Positions 12,014 to 21,179 of a stretch of DNA of 64,000 nucleotides are shown here, in pieces; within the stretch, counting starts at the first letter, position 1, and each line of letters opens with the position of its first letter. The translations under genes were made by a program, and so were the position numbers. Location: contig CM041465.1 in NCBI GenBank assembly GCA_023213395.1, positions 103,113,741 to 103,177,740 of the forward strand, read 5' to 3'. The notes beneath the pieces are model-generated. The model was not told where the DNA came from, searched no databases, and saw only the letters and a list, made by a program, of their open reading frames with translations. The stretch comes from Cycas panzhihuaensis. Its lineage: Eukaryota > Cycadophyta.

Positions 12014-12537
12014 CTACTCCATTCCTGCATTACTTAGCATGCTTCTTGCTCTTTCCAAGAGTGTCCTATTCATGCACTCAGCAATGCCATTTTGCTGTGG
12101 AGTATAACTAGTAGTCTTGTGTCTTTCGATCCCAACTTCTCTGCAATAGTTCTCAAATTCCAAAGAGTTGAACTCATCTCTATTGTCAGTTCTTAAACAT
12201 TTGATTGTCTTACTAGTGTTGCTCTCAACTAAAGCCTTGAACTGCTTAAACACACTAAACACTTCAGATTTTCTTTTCAAAAAATAGACCCATGCCTTCC
12301 TAGAGTAATCATCTATAAATGTGACAAAATACAATGATCCTCCACAAGATATTTTAGGGGCTGGTCCCCATACATCTAAATGTATGTAATCATGAACGCC
12401 TTTACTAGTGCGACTCCTTACTTTAAACTTGAGTCTACATTGTTTTCCAAAAACACAATGTTTACAGAAAGCCAAGTCTGAAAGCTACAAGTTGGGAAGC
12501 AACTTACAGTTTATCTGCACTTTAAGTCCTCTCTCAC
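12014..12537 (-). pseudogene. Copia C integrase core
   Basis: The zinc half-site CKHCVFGKQ leads into HLDVWGPAP (first Asp), FVTFIDDYSRKAWVYFLK, CLRTDNRDEF (second Asp) and TPQQNGIAECMNRTLLERAR (Glu). The D,D,E triad survives, but the usual Gly-Gly after TDN has become Arg-Asp and the usual Arg after AE has become Cys. The N-terminal part (LGHMSE) is split off by Gypsy D and continues at 15482-15545. Confidence 0.88.
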
Positions 12538-12960
12538 TGTAGCATTCCAAAATCTAGTCAAAACTATGCTATGTAACCATTCAAATTGAAGGCCTCTGAA
12601 CAAGGATTCCAACGGTTCAAACGAAAGTCAATTTTGACATCTCAGTCAAAAGTTATGGCCGTTTAAAGTTACCCTGCCAGTTTTTGAAGAAGTTCTGGCC
12701 GACTTCTATTTGAGCAGTTTTAAGAAGAATATTACCGGCCGACTTCTATTACTATCCTTTGGCCGCCTATTTAAGGAGGATTTGCGGCCTCATTTCATCA
12801 TCGTCGGAGGTTCTTTTATCGCGCATTTTCGGTTCTAGGGCTACAATTAGCTCGCCCATTTGGGGGCTACAGTTTAGAGGGTTCCTCGCCTCGAAGAGAG
12901 AAGCTCACGTCTTCAGGAAAGACAGGAAAATTGCTATAAAAGTAGAACTAGATCACTACA
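12538..12960 (+). repeat. Gypsy D 5' LTR
   Basis: This 423-bp LTR runs from TGTAGCATTCC to GATCACTACA. It pairs with 15054-15481. Like its partner it is GC-richer than the surrounding DNA, which fits a recent arrival. It contains a likely TATA element at 12768-12774. Confidence 0.93.
12768..12774 (+). promoter_or_regulatory. Putative LTR TATA element of Gypsy D
   Basis: The sequence CCTATTTAAGG lies about 190 bases before the LTR end, where a retroelement U3 promoter is expected. The 3' LTR has the equivalent CCTATTTAAAG. The assignment rests on position and sequence only. Confidence 0.5.
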
Positions 12961-12962
12961 AG

Positions 12963-12974
12963 TGGTATCAGAGC
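12963..12974 (+). other. Gypsy D primer-binding site (tRNA-iMet)
   Basis: TGGTATCAGAGC starts two bases after the 5' LTR and perfectly complements the 3' end of plant initiator-Met tRNA. It would prime minus-strand cDNA synthesis. Confidence 0.93.
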
Positions 12975-13083
12975 TTCGTTTCGAGGGGAAAGGGTAGAGA
13001 TAAAAGCTTAGAAAGGTCAAAATTTCCCCCCAAGGGAAGTAGAAACAGAATTGAGGTTAGGGAAAAAGCTCATTCACAAGAAG

Positions 13084-14045
13084 ATGGCAACCCAATCTAG
13101 AACCTTAGAGGAAAAAATTGAAGGTGTATCAGAATTAAACCAGAGCATAAGGGCTCTAACAATCCTAATCCAAAAGTTACTAGCAAAAACAGATCAAGCA
13201 ACATAAAATGTGTCAGGTAGACAGATGGATAACACCACCACATCAGGGATAGATCAAATGGATCAAGAAAATCAAGGAAATGAGACCAAGAGATTCGATG
13301 GACGAGCTTACGGAAGGAGAACTCCCAACATGGATAATGGATGGAAAGGGGCAGGATTATCTTTGGAAAAATTTGATCCAGATGTATCTAAGAATATCAC
13401 TAATTGGGTCTTACAAATGGAGAAATATTTCAAGGTCTATAACTCCACAACTAAGGAAAAGATGGAAATAGCATCCTTACACTTAAACGGAAGGGCGTTA
13501 AGATGATACTATTGGTGGAAAAAGATGAACTTACCAATGCAATGCACTGGAGAATCTAAGAGTAGGATTAGTAAAGCAATATGACGATTCTTGGAATACA
13601 GATTACTTTTCTCAGTTAACATAATTACATCAAGAAGGAACAATCCAAGAGTACACAGAACAGTTCCAAACGCTACAATGTATGGTCTCAGAAAAGATAC
13701 CGCAGGAATGTTTACTAGAGACTTATATTAGTGGATTGAAAAATCGATCAAATTTAGAGTTAAAGCGCAGATCCACCACAACTCCAAGTAGCAATTCAAA
13801 TAGCAAGGAATGTGGAGGCGAAACTTAGAGATAGCAAATCGATATATACAAGGAAATATGGGCTACCAACATATCATACCCAGAATCCTAATGGGGCCAA
13901 ATAAGAGACAAAAGCAAACCCCCCATTAGCTATAAGAAATACAATAGAAAGCTCGGGAACAACAAAAGAGGAACACATAAGGAAAGGGACGTGCTTCAAG
14001 TGTGGAGAGAAATGGAATAAGGAACACTGGTGCCTATCAAAGAAG
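13084..14045 (+). pseudogene. Gypsy D gag
   Basis: The ATG at 13084 begins MATQSRTLEEKIEGVSELN, then a TAG at 13206. The frame runs on through LSLEKFDPDVSKNITNWVLQMEKYF and ASLHLNGRAL, the chromovirus gag core, to a TGA at 13504. It then frameshifts repeatedly (YIEQFQT- and ARNVEAKL-like fragments). A CFKCGEKWNKEHWC zinc knuckle (CX2CX7HXC) is intact at about 13990-14031. Gag would bind and package RNA. Broken by at least two stops and several frameshifts. Confidence 0.8.
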
Positions 14046-14051
14046 ATTTTC

Positions 14052-14591
14052 ATGATAAATAGCGATGATGCAGAAATACCAGAAGCAACACAAGAAGAAG
14101 TAGAAGACCAGAGCATAGGAAGGCAGGAAAATGAACTTTTGGAAGTGGATACAGGGAATGTCCAAACATCCTTGCAGGCCATTACAGGGCGACAAGTATC
14201 CCCGCAAACCCTAAGATTACAAGGACAAATCAAGGGGAGACCAGTATCAATCTTGGTAGATAGTGGGAGTACACACAATTTTATAAACAAGGCATCAGCA
14301 GAAAAACTGGGATTACAAGTGAAATCACTTAATACATTCCAGGTGTCAATAGCAAATGGGAGAACAACGCTGTGTGGGGGATACTGCAAAGACACAACTC
14401 TCCAGATCAATAATTACAAGGTCACAACTTGTATGTTTGCCATGCCCATTGGTGAAGTGGACATAGTTCTGGGAATTCAATGGCTACAAATGCTGGGTAA
14501 CATTGTTACCAATTATATGACAAGATTTATGTGTTTCCGACAAAAGGGATGCAAATACCGACTGCAAGCCTCAGCGACACCTCCAGTTTAG
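14052..14591 (+). pseudogene. Gypsy D aspartic protease, open over 179 codons
   Basis: This frame has an acidic N-terminal linker (EEVEDQSIGRQENE), then LRLQGQIKGRPVSILVDSGSTHNF with the catalytic DSG at about residues 73-75, GGYCKDTTLQINNYKV, and MPIGEVDIVLGIQWLQMLG, the C-terminal protease block of plant Gypsy elements. It ends at a TAG (14589-14591) after the stretch that normally leads into RT. It is the longest uninterrupted retroelement frame in the window and still looks like a complete protease fold. A shadow frame on the other strand (13874-14410) is not a gene. Confidence 0.85.
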
Positions 14592-15040
14592 CTCATATCA
14601 TCTCACATAATATCATGTTACAAAGTAGAAATAAAGAACGTTCCTCCACAGATTCAGGCAATCTTAGAAGAACATCAAGGAGTTCTTGAAAAACCCCAAG
14701 GACGGCTACTAAAAAGGGAATTGGAACATGCAATAGATCAGTTAAAATTGCCACCAGAAAGCAAAATCCGCAATATCTTCCACATGTCTTGTTTAAAGAA
14801 AACGTTGGGCGAAAAGGAGGCTCCACAAACGAATTTACCAATACTGGATGAAGAAGGAATGATGATAGTGGAACCTAAGGGAATATTGAAGATTAGGGAC
14901 AAGAATTTACGATCCACGATAATGAAAGGATATCTCATCAAATGGAAGACATTGGAGCTTAAAGATGCAACGTAGGAGTCTGAAGAATGGATGCAGAAAA
15001 ATGGGTCATTACTAATGCTTTGAGGGCAAAGCATGTTTTG
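14592..15040 (+). pseudogene. Gypsy D pre-RT remnant fused to chromodomain
   Basis: The 5' part reads QAILEEHQGVLEKPQGRLLKRELEHAIDQ, the segment that precedes RT in this group. Without a frame change it becomes LKLPPESKIRNIFHMSCLKKTLG, normally found after integrase, then PILDEEGMMIVEPKGILKIRD, GYLIKWKTLELKDAT, a TAG where Trp is usual, and ESEEWMQKN, a chromodomain. RT, RNase H and integrase are absent between these parts. The fusion joint is near 14739-14745. Confidence 0.88.
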
Positions 15041-15053
15041 AAGGGGAGGGACT

Positions 15054-15481
15054 TGTAGCATTCCAAAATCTAGTCAAAACTATGCCATGTAACCATTCAA
15101 ATTGAAGGCCTCTGAACAAGGATTCCAACGGTTTAAACGAAAGTCAATTCTGACATCTCAATCAAAAGTTATGGCTGTTTAAAGTTACCCTGCCAGTTTT
15201 TGAAGAAGTTCTGGCCGACTTCTATTTGAGCAGTTTTAAGAAGAATATTACCCAGTCTGGACGACTTCTATTACTATCCTTTGGCCGCCTATTTAAAGAG
15301 GATTTGCGGCCTCATTTCATCATCGTCGGAGGTTCTTTTGTTGTGCATTTTCGGTTCTAGGGCTGCAATTAGCTCGCCCATTTGGGGGCTACAGTTTGGA
15401 GGTTTCTTGCCTCGAAGAGGGAAGCTCATGTCTTCAGGAAAGACAGGAAAATTGCTATAAAAGTAGAACTAGATCGCTACA
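15054..15481 (+). repeat. Gypsy D 3' LTR
   Basis: This 428-bp partner of 12538-12960 is preceded by the purine tract AAGGGGAGGGACT (15041-15053) and followed at once by the target duplication CTCAC. It carries a 6-bp insertion relative to the 5' LTR in the ATTACC...GACTTC segment. Confidence 0.93.
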
Positions 15482-15820
15482 CTCACTCATGTGCCCAAGT
15501 CTCTGATGGCATAATTGAGCTGGATCTTCTACAGTCTTTGATGTTGTAGTTGCTTAGCTGACATCTGTACTTCCCACTAAAATATAAAGATTTCCTTTCT
15601 TTAAGGCTTTCATAATAACTAAGATGCCCTTTGACACCTTTAGGACTCCTTCATGACATGTATGCTTATAACCACTCGAATCTAGTTCACCCAAGGAAAT
15701 CAGATTCCTTTTCAGATCAGGTACATGTCTAACCTCAGTTAATGTTCTCACTACCCCATCGAACATCTTAATCCTGATGCTATCGATGTCCACTATCTTA
15801 CAAGAAACTTCATTCCCCAT
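15482..15820 (-). pseudogene. Copia C GAG-pre-integrase domain
   Basis: The minus strand reads MGNEVSCKIVDIDSIRIKMFDG, RTLTEVRHVPDLKRNLISLG, GVLKVSKGILVIMKALKKGNLYIL, then a stop and VEDPAQLCHQRLGHMSE. This links protease to the integrase zinc finger. The reading resumes exactly at 12537 with RGLKV once Gypsy D is removed. Confidence 0.85.
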
Positions 15821-15859
15821 AAGTACATCACCACCATCAAGAGGTTCGTATGACGAGAA

Positions 15860-16800
15860 CTAACTCTTGTGTAGACACATGTGGTGCGAAGCACCTGAAT
15901 CTAATAACCAGTCATGGTGATAATGAGAAACATTATAAGTAACCAAGACATCATCATCCATACCTTGATTTGACTCCACCTGATTCGCCTCCTTAGCAGG
16001 ATCTTCCTTTTTCTGGAACTCCTTCCTTTTGTAGCAATCCTTCTTGAGGTTACATGTCTTATTATAATGCCAACACCTAAGCTTACTCTTCTTGCCTTTT
16101 GACTTTGACCTCGATGTATCCCTGGAGTTTTGTCCTCTCTCAATCGTTCTACCCCTTGCCATTATATCTTCTGGTGTGGAGGTTTCAAGACTAGACTTCC
16201 TCCACACTTCTTCCATTAGCAAAGCACCCACAACAGAATCATATTCCAATTCATCTGTAGTGCTAAAACTAATTGAGGTGATAATATTATCCTAGGATTC
16301 AAGTAATGAGCATAACAGGGTAACAACCTTATCCTCATCCTCAATTTTAACATCGATACTAGTCAATTGACAAATAAGAGTATTGAAAATATTTAAATGG
16401 TCAACAATTTTTGTACCTTCCTTCATCCATAACGAGTACAGTTGCCTCTTCAGGTAGATTCAATTCTTACTGATTTGGTCATATACAGATCTTCTAACTG
16501 GATCCATAATCCTACTTCTGTCTACTCCCTTGTGATGTTAAACAAAACTTCATCTGCCAAGCACAATCGTATTGTGCTAAGTGCTTTTTTATCTAAATCA
16601 TCTTATTTATCATCGTCCATCCTTGTGGGTTTCTTCGATTTACCTACAAGGGCTTTGTACAAACCTTTCTGTACAAGAATATCATATGCTTTTAACTTCC
16701 ACAACTCGAAGTTGTTCTTGCCATTAAATTTCTCCACCTTGAACTTTGCACTTGCTAGTTTCACCATTTGGTGTAGAAAAGTCGGCACCAAAACCTTCAC
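15860..16800 (-). pseudogene. Copia C gag, zinc knuckle and protease start
   Basis: Gag starts MKVLVPTFLHQMVKLASAK, KFNGKNNFELWKLKAYDIL (plant Copia gag). After a broken middle part, LEYDSVVGALLMEEVWRKS, a basic RSKSKGKKSK stretch and the knuckle CWHYNKTCNLKKDC follow. In the knuckle the second Cys is Tyr and the His position is Asn, so zinc binding is lost. Then HDWLLDSGASHHMC gives the protease catalytic DSG. Stops and frameshifts at 16250-16600. Confidence 0.85.
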
Positions 16801-16822
16801 AAACTCGCTGCAAAAAAAAAAG

Positions 16823-16837
16823 TGACTCTGATACTAC
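16823..16837 (-). other. Copia C primer-binding site, two changes
   Basis: On the minus strand the sequence following the 5' LTR reads TAGTATCAGAGTC. It differs from TGGTATCAGAGCC by two transitions, so it is a decayed initiator-Met tRNA primer site. Confidence 0.85.
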
Positions 16838-16838
16838 T

Positions 16839-17446
16839 TGTTGAGAATACAAGGTCCCAACCCTTTAACCGCCACTAAGATCTATTGCATTCTCGCAACT
16901 AGTTACAAAAATCGAAACTTAAAATTATATATAAGTTCTAAAATCAGATATTATACACTAACATAAAAATGAAAGCCAAACATCACATATGCACCTGATA
17001 TAATGTGGTAAAACCCTAACAGTGTGCTAGGGAAACATCCACACAGGAAAGGTATCGATCTTTATTATTGTTGAATGGAGAAACAATACATCTCAGTTAC
17101 AGAGTGCTCTCATGAACAACAAAATAGTCACTGCCCTCATCACAGTACATTACACACATACAACATAATAAGAAAAGCCCTAAAATGGGCTATATGAGAG
17201 GGACATCCAAGACATGAATCACAACCATAGAATCCAGGGTATTTGTATTGAACGACCCTAATTCTCTATACATTTTAATATGGTTTACAGGGCTAATTTT
17301 TTGGGTCAGGGGCTATCACCCCCTCACCCCCCAACCAAGGGGGGCTCTCGTCCCCCTTGGAACCCCTCAAGAAATATTAAGGGGGGAAACCGTATAAAAA
17401 ACATGCCAAAATTTTAGTCCCAAAATTATTGTCACAATATCCAACA
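16839..17446 (-). repeat. Copia C 5' LTR
   Basis: This 608-bp partner of 9239-9846 runs TGTTGAGAAT to CCAACA on the plus strand. The equal length and clear alignment show both are full LTRs. Confidence 0.92.
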
Positions 17447-17712
17447 AAGCTATAATTCAGTATAGAAATGAAATTAAAACTAGATGAAAAATAAAGGATA
17501 AAGTACTAACATTACTTAAGGAAAAAGAATTCCCTTTTTTTCTTGACTCTTGGACTGTCTTAGTACTATTCCTCAATCTTCATGTAGAGAGTACTAAGCA
17601 AAGTTCTTTCCTCGATCTCTACTAGGGTAAAGAGAGTAATCGATTTGATAATAAAAAAAATTATGATCTTCTAGGCAACTTTCCACAATCATAACACAGC
17701 TCTTATACCACT
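17447..17712 (-). other. Gypsy B leader (right part) with primer-binding site
   Basis: This is the 5' leader of Gypsy B between its primer site and the Copia C insertion. On the minus strand 17699-17710 reads TGGTATAAGAGC, one base away from the initiator-Met tRNA primer site, two bases inside the LTR. There is no coding sequence. Confidence 0.8.
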
Positions 17713-18126
17713 TGGAACATTTCTTCTCACCAACACTCTTTGAGATAGCAGAAAAATGACAATCACAACTACGTCATTCTATCCAATAGGGCAAATAAAT
17801 TAATTGAGAACTTCACAAGAATACCAGAGTGCTAAATGATCAGTAAAATAGAGAGCAACACATCATAATCTTTATAAAAAGTTACCTCTAGATAACCATC
17901 ATTTATAATTTATGCCCTTTATATAAACAAAAGAGGGTCTTTTATATGTAATCCTATTGGTGGCCTAAGTGGCCTTACATTCTATTAGACGACATAGTGG
18001 CCTTACATACCATTGGCCAATTTGTTGGCTCATGCACAAAGTTCTATAATTAACCTTACCTTATAACCTACTGATAGCTCTCTATATAATAGTAGTTTAC
18101 ATAACTTAGCAAGATAAGTTATGTAA
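17713..18126 (-). repeat. Gypsy B 5' LTR
   Basis: This partner of 3288-3703 begins TGGAACAT on the plus strand. The far end (ATGTAATTAATC) lacks the final ACA seen in the other copy, consistent with a small deletion at the junction with Copia A. Confidence 0.85.
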
Positions 18127-18662
18127 TTAATCAAATAAGGGCCTTAAAAGAGTGATAAAAAATTCTAAATTATGTTAGTGGTATCAATAGGTTTGAAATG
18201 ATAGCTACAAGCATTGAAGTCTCGAAAGACCTTATAACACTTAAGGTTGATCAACTTAGTGATATGTTATTAGTAGTTAAAGAAAAGAAAGATGGTAATG
18301 AGTCCTTAGAATATGCATTTACCATTAAGATGAAGATTAGGCTATCTTATAAAGTCCAAAGTTCTAGGGGAAGTGGTCAATCTCTTAGAGAAAGGGGACA
18401 AAAATTTTAAAATCAAGGGTAATGTCATTAAGGACAAGGTCAAGTTTATCAAGGTCAAAGTCAAGAACAATTATATCAAGGTCAAGGACAATTCCATCAA
18501 AGACAAGATTAAGGACAAAGATAATTCTATCAAGGCAAATTTAATCAAGGTCAAGGATAAGGTTTTTGACCTCAAGGAAGAGGTAGAGGACAAAGCCTAA
18601 GAGGAAAGAATCAAGGACAAAGAGGAAGGAATCCTAGAGGTAGAGGAAGAGGAATAATATAA
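18127..18662 (+). pseudogene. Copia A gag, C-terminal part with Q/G- and RG-rich tail
   Basis: The frame resumes as NQIRALK, then (after stops) NRFEMIATSIEVSKDLITLKVDQLSDMLLV and NESLEYAFTIKMK, matching the second half of Copia gag. After a frameshift near 18400 the translation is a repetitive GQGQVYQGQSQEQLYQGQGQ tract and an arginine-glycine tail (GRGRGQSLRGKNQGQRGRN, RGRGRG), an RGG-like RNA-binding region. Several CAA codons in the tract have become TAA. Confidence 0.75.
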
Positions 18663-18704
18663 TATTCCTATTATTATAAAAATAGATACTTAAAAAATAA
18701 TTAT
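18663..18704 (+). pseudogene. Copia A gag zinc knuckle with all four ligands lost
   Basis: The translation YSYYYKNRYLKNNY keeps the CX2CX4HX4C spacing of a retroviral-type knuckle, but the three Cys positions and the His position are all Tyr. Each change is one transition (TGY or CAY to TAY). It follows the RG-rich tail and precedes the protease, so the position is right for a knuckle. Confidence 0.7.
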
Positions 18705-18799
18705 TTCACAAAAAGGTCTAACATACAAAGAGGAGCAGTAAGTATAATAATTAAAGAGCTAAGGGAGAGTGAAATACTTATTCTCAAGTCTAATGCCCG

Positions 18800-19061
18800 A
18801 TGAAGAGGAGGATGGTTGGTATATTAATTAAAGTTACTCTACTCATATGACACATAGGAAAGAATGGCTTAAGGAGTTAGATAATACTCAAAAATATAAA
18901 ATCATATATGGAGATAATACTACTAAAGTTACAATAGGTAAAGGAAATATAACCATCCAAACAGATTTTAGAGAGACTAAGTGTATCAATGATATACTTC
19001 ATATTCCTACACTTAAGAAGAATTTACTATGAGTTGGACAAATGATAAAGTAAAAGTATAA
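18800..19061 (+). pseudogene. Copia A protease N-terminus, active site destroyed
   Basis: WYI is followed at 18826-18834 by Asn-stop-Ser where the catalytic Asp-Ser-Gly belongs, then STHMTHRKEWLKELD, IIYGDNTTKVTIGKGNI, CINDILHIPTLKKNLL and, after a stop, VGQMI. This is the Copia protease and the start of the pre-integrase domain. LINE-1 interrupts it at 19061 and it continues at 24558. Confidence 0.8.
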
Positions 19062-19089
19062 TAGAGCTAGTCTAGGAATAGGTGGAGGA

Positions 19090-19600
19090 TCAATAATCCT
19101 GTGAAAGTTATGGACCTTCCAAAGGGCTACATACTATTTAAGTTTGCATCTCAGGAAGATATGGCTAATATTCTGATGAAAGCCCTCTAAATGTTAGGGA
19201 GGAAGGCCTTACTTTTGGAAAAAGAACATTTTGATTTTGACCCCTCAGTGTTATTTGTGAAGTAGGCTATGGTTTGGGTCCAACTACCTGAGTTACCTCT
19301 CCAGTTTTAGAATATGGAGGTTATTAAGGGGGTGGAAAATGCTATCAGCCTCCTCTTGGCTATCAACTCAACTACTAAGAATAGGAGCATATTAATTAAT
19401 GCCAAATTTTACACCTTGGCTAGGATCGATAAACCTCTTACATATGTTGTATGGATCGATATGGAGGGATGAAGCAAGGAGTAGTTCCTAGTTTATGAAT
19501 TAGATAATTTTAGATGTTCAGAGTGTAAAAGGATGGGCCACCTGCCCCATAAATGCCTTGGGGAAAGGAAAGAGGAGGAGGCGTGATAAGAGTAGAATTC
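19090..19600 (+). pseudogene. LINE-1 ORF1: DUF4283-like domain and zinc knuckle
   Basis: The translation KVMDLPKGYILFKFASQEDM, LLEKEHFDFDPSVLFVK, MVWVQLPELPLQF, EVIKGVENAISLLLA and ELDNFRCSECKRMGHLPHKCLGE matches plant LINE ORF1: a DUF4283-like domain, then a CX2CX4HX4C knuckle that is intact here (about 19516-19560). ORF1 proteins bind the LINE RNA. Stops at TAG and TGA codons break it, and its N-terminus, present in LINE-2 at 48176, is missing. Confidence 0.78.
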
Positions 19601-19942
19601 TATTCTAGGTAACAGTTTGTCCAAGAAGGAGGTTCTTCAAGAGTTGGTAAGTCCTAAGATTCCCCCTTTGCCTATGGAGGATAGGATCAGTTTCAACCCT
19701 GAGGCAGAGGACATCCTTAGGAGAAGGAGGAAGAGATATAAGAGGGGGAGGGTAGGGATACCTCTCTTCAGGAGGTCCAAGTAAGTCATGAAGATGGACC
19801 TGATGTGTTAGGAAGATAGGAGGTCATAGGGGTATTAGAAAAAGAGTGGATTATCAAGGGTAGAGTTCCTCAAAAGGAGTAGAGAGAAGTTAGGTAGAGA
19901 AAAGGTCTAGATGTAGGGTTTGAAAAGAGAGTGGACATACCT

Positions 19943-20068
19943 CCTCTTAGAATGCTAAGAGAGAAGGAAGTGGCCTCCCAAATCAACCAGGGTAGTCATA
20001 AGACTCCTCTCAGAATGCTAAGAGAGAAGGAAGTGGCATCCCAAATCAACCAGGGTGGTCATAAGACT
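19943..20068 (+). repeat. 63-bp in-frame tandem duplication in LINE-1 ORF1 tail
   Basis: Copies at 19943-20005 and 20006-20068 each encode PLRMLREKEVASQINQG plus (S/G)HKT. They differ at only a few bases. LINE-2 has one copy of the equivalent segment (around 49540-49600), so the duplication arose in the LINE-1 lineage. Confidence 0.88.
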
Positions 20069-20172
20069 TTAAAGGATGTGTTCTTAAAAGGACTAAGATT
20101 AATGTCCAGAGATGAGGATCATGAAGTTCAAAAAGAGGATGGAGGGGAAAGCTGGAAACCTAGGAGAAAGAG

Positions 20173-20900
20173 ATGAAGCTTATCTCTTGGAACATTATAG
20201 GGATGAATGCTCCCTCAAAACAGAGGATACTGAAGGATTTAAGGTTGAGGGAGCAACCAAATATTATGTTTTTGCAAGAAATAAAGTTGAACAAGGACAA
20301 CAGCCTATAAGTGAAGGATAAGATTTAGAAGAAAACTAAGATGCTGGCAGTGGGTAGCAGCCAAGGGGAAGGGGTCTTGATGGTGTTGTGGAATCTAAAA
20401 GATTAGTGAGGGGAGATTTTTAAGATAGATGATTCTTTTATTTCCATATGGCTCGCATGCAAAAGGTCAAATTTAAAGTGGTTGGCTACGAATGTATATA
20501 CCCAAAACCATCCCAAGGGGAGGAGATCTTTATGGGATAGAATCTTGGAGGACCACAGAGAATATGGAGCACCTTAGTTAGTGGTTGGTGACTTTAATAT
20601 GACCCTCTTCCCTGGGGAGAAAAGTAGGGGGTAGGAGGGGTGGTCAATCAGTATGCATGATCTTGTAAGTTTCATGCAGAGAGGAGGACTATTAATGTCC
20701 CCCTCAAAGGAATAAAATTCACCTAGTCAAACAAAAGAATTGGGAATCAATATATCTGGATGAAGCTAGATAGAGTGCTAATCAACTATGACTGGGTGAA
20801 TTGCTATAATGATATTAGTCTAGAAGTGCTTATGAAAGTTTTATTAGATCAAACCCCACTCTAGTTTGTTTTCTCTAATTCTGAAAAGCGTAAGGGCTTC
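20173..20900 (+). pseudogene. LINE-1 ORF2 endonuclease (APE type)
   Basis: The ATG at 20173 begins MKLISWNIIGMNAPSKQR, with ILKDLRL and MFLQEIKLNKDN, the first endonuclease blocks including the catalytic Glu. Later come WLATNVYTQNH and LVVGDFNMTLFPGEK with the Asp-Asn motif. The final Ser-Asp-His motif has become Leu-Asp-Gln (about 20843-20851), so catalysis would be lost even without the stops. The enzyme would nick target DNA for target-primed reverse transcription. Confidence 0.82.
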
Positions 20901-21179
20901 CCATTCATATTTGAGATGATGTGGGTTAGACAACCAAATTTTAGAAATATGATCAAGGAATGGTGGAAGGTTCCCATTCAAAGATATGCGATGTATAGAT
21001 TCTTGAAGAAGTTGGATTGGGTTAAGAGGCAAGTGAAAATATGGAACAAAGAGGTGTATGGAAATAGTCAAGGACTAAATTATCATGGACCTAGAAGCCA
21101 CTCAGTGAAGGATTCAGGAGGAAGGTAGATCTTAGGAGCTCGATAAAGTAGAGAAAGATCTAGTAAAGAATCTAGATGA

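Larger units (their letters stand above)
12538..15481 (+). mobile_element. Gypsy element D, short gag-protease-chromodomain derivative
   Basis: This is a 2.94-kb LTR retrotransposon with LTRs at 12538-12960 and 15054-15481, a perfect primer site at 12963, a purine tract at about 15041-15053 and a perfect 5-bp target duplication CTCAC (12533-12537 and 15482-15486). The internal 2.1 kb encodes gag, zinc knuckle, protease and chromodomain. RT, RNase H and integrase are missing through an in-frame deletion at about 14740. By eye the LTRs differ by about 17 substitutions (~4%), nearly all transitions, plus one small indel. It is the youngest element of the nest and is non-autonomous. Confidence 0.93.
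9239..17446 (-). mobile_element. Copia element C, nested in Gypsy B
   Basis: This Ty1/Copia element lies on the minus strand and has two 608-bp LTRs, a primer site next to the right LTR, and a classical Copia purine tract (AAGGTGGAGATTG) next to the left one. The order is gag, protease, integrase, RT, RNase H. It is interrupted by Gypsy D (12538-15481), which sits in the pre-integrase domain. By eye the LTRs differ at roughly 10-11% of sites. The flanks GAGAT and AAGCT match at three of five bases, so a target duplication is not proven. Confidence 0.9.
3288..18126 (-). mobile_element. Gypsy element B (chromovirus), nested in Copia A
   Basis: This Ty3/Gypsy element lies on the minus strand. 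Its LTRs are at 17713-18126 (5') and 3288-3703 (3'), its primer site is at 17699-17710 and its purine tract is next to the 3' LTR. The internal order on the minus strand is leader, gag, protease, RT, RNase H, integrase, chromodomain, which is the chromovirus order. It is interrupted by Copia C (9239-17446). By eye the two LTRs differ at about 60 of ~415 positions (roughly 15%), so it is the oldest datable insertion in the nest. The left flank ends TAGTT. The right flank reads like TAATT with a small deletion, so the target duplication is only partly supported. Confidence 0.88.

Noticed and set aside
12759-13100. 113-codon open frame starting in the Gypsy D LTR
   Set aside because: It crosses LTR, primer site and leader, has no family resemblance, and is a by-product of GC-rich LTR sequence.
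13874-14410. 178-codon open frame on the minus strand
   Set aside because: It is the antisense shadow of the Gypsy D gag and protease, which have clear motifs on the plus strand.
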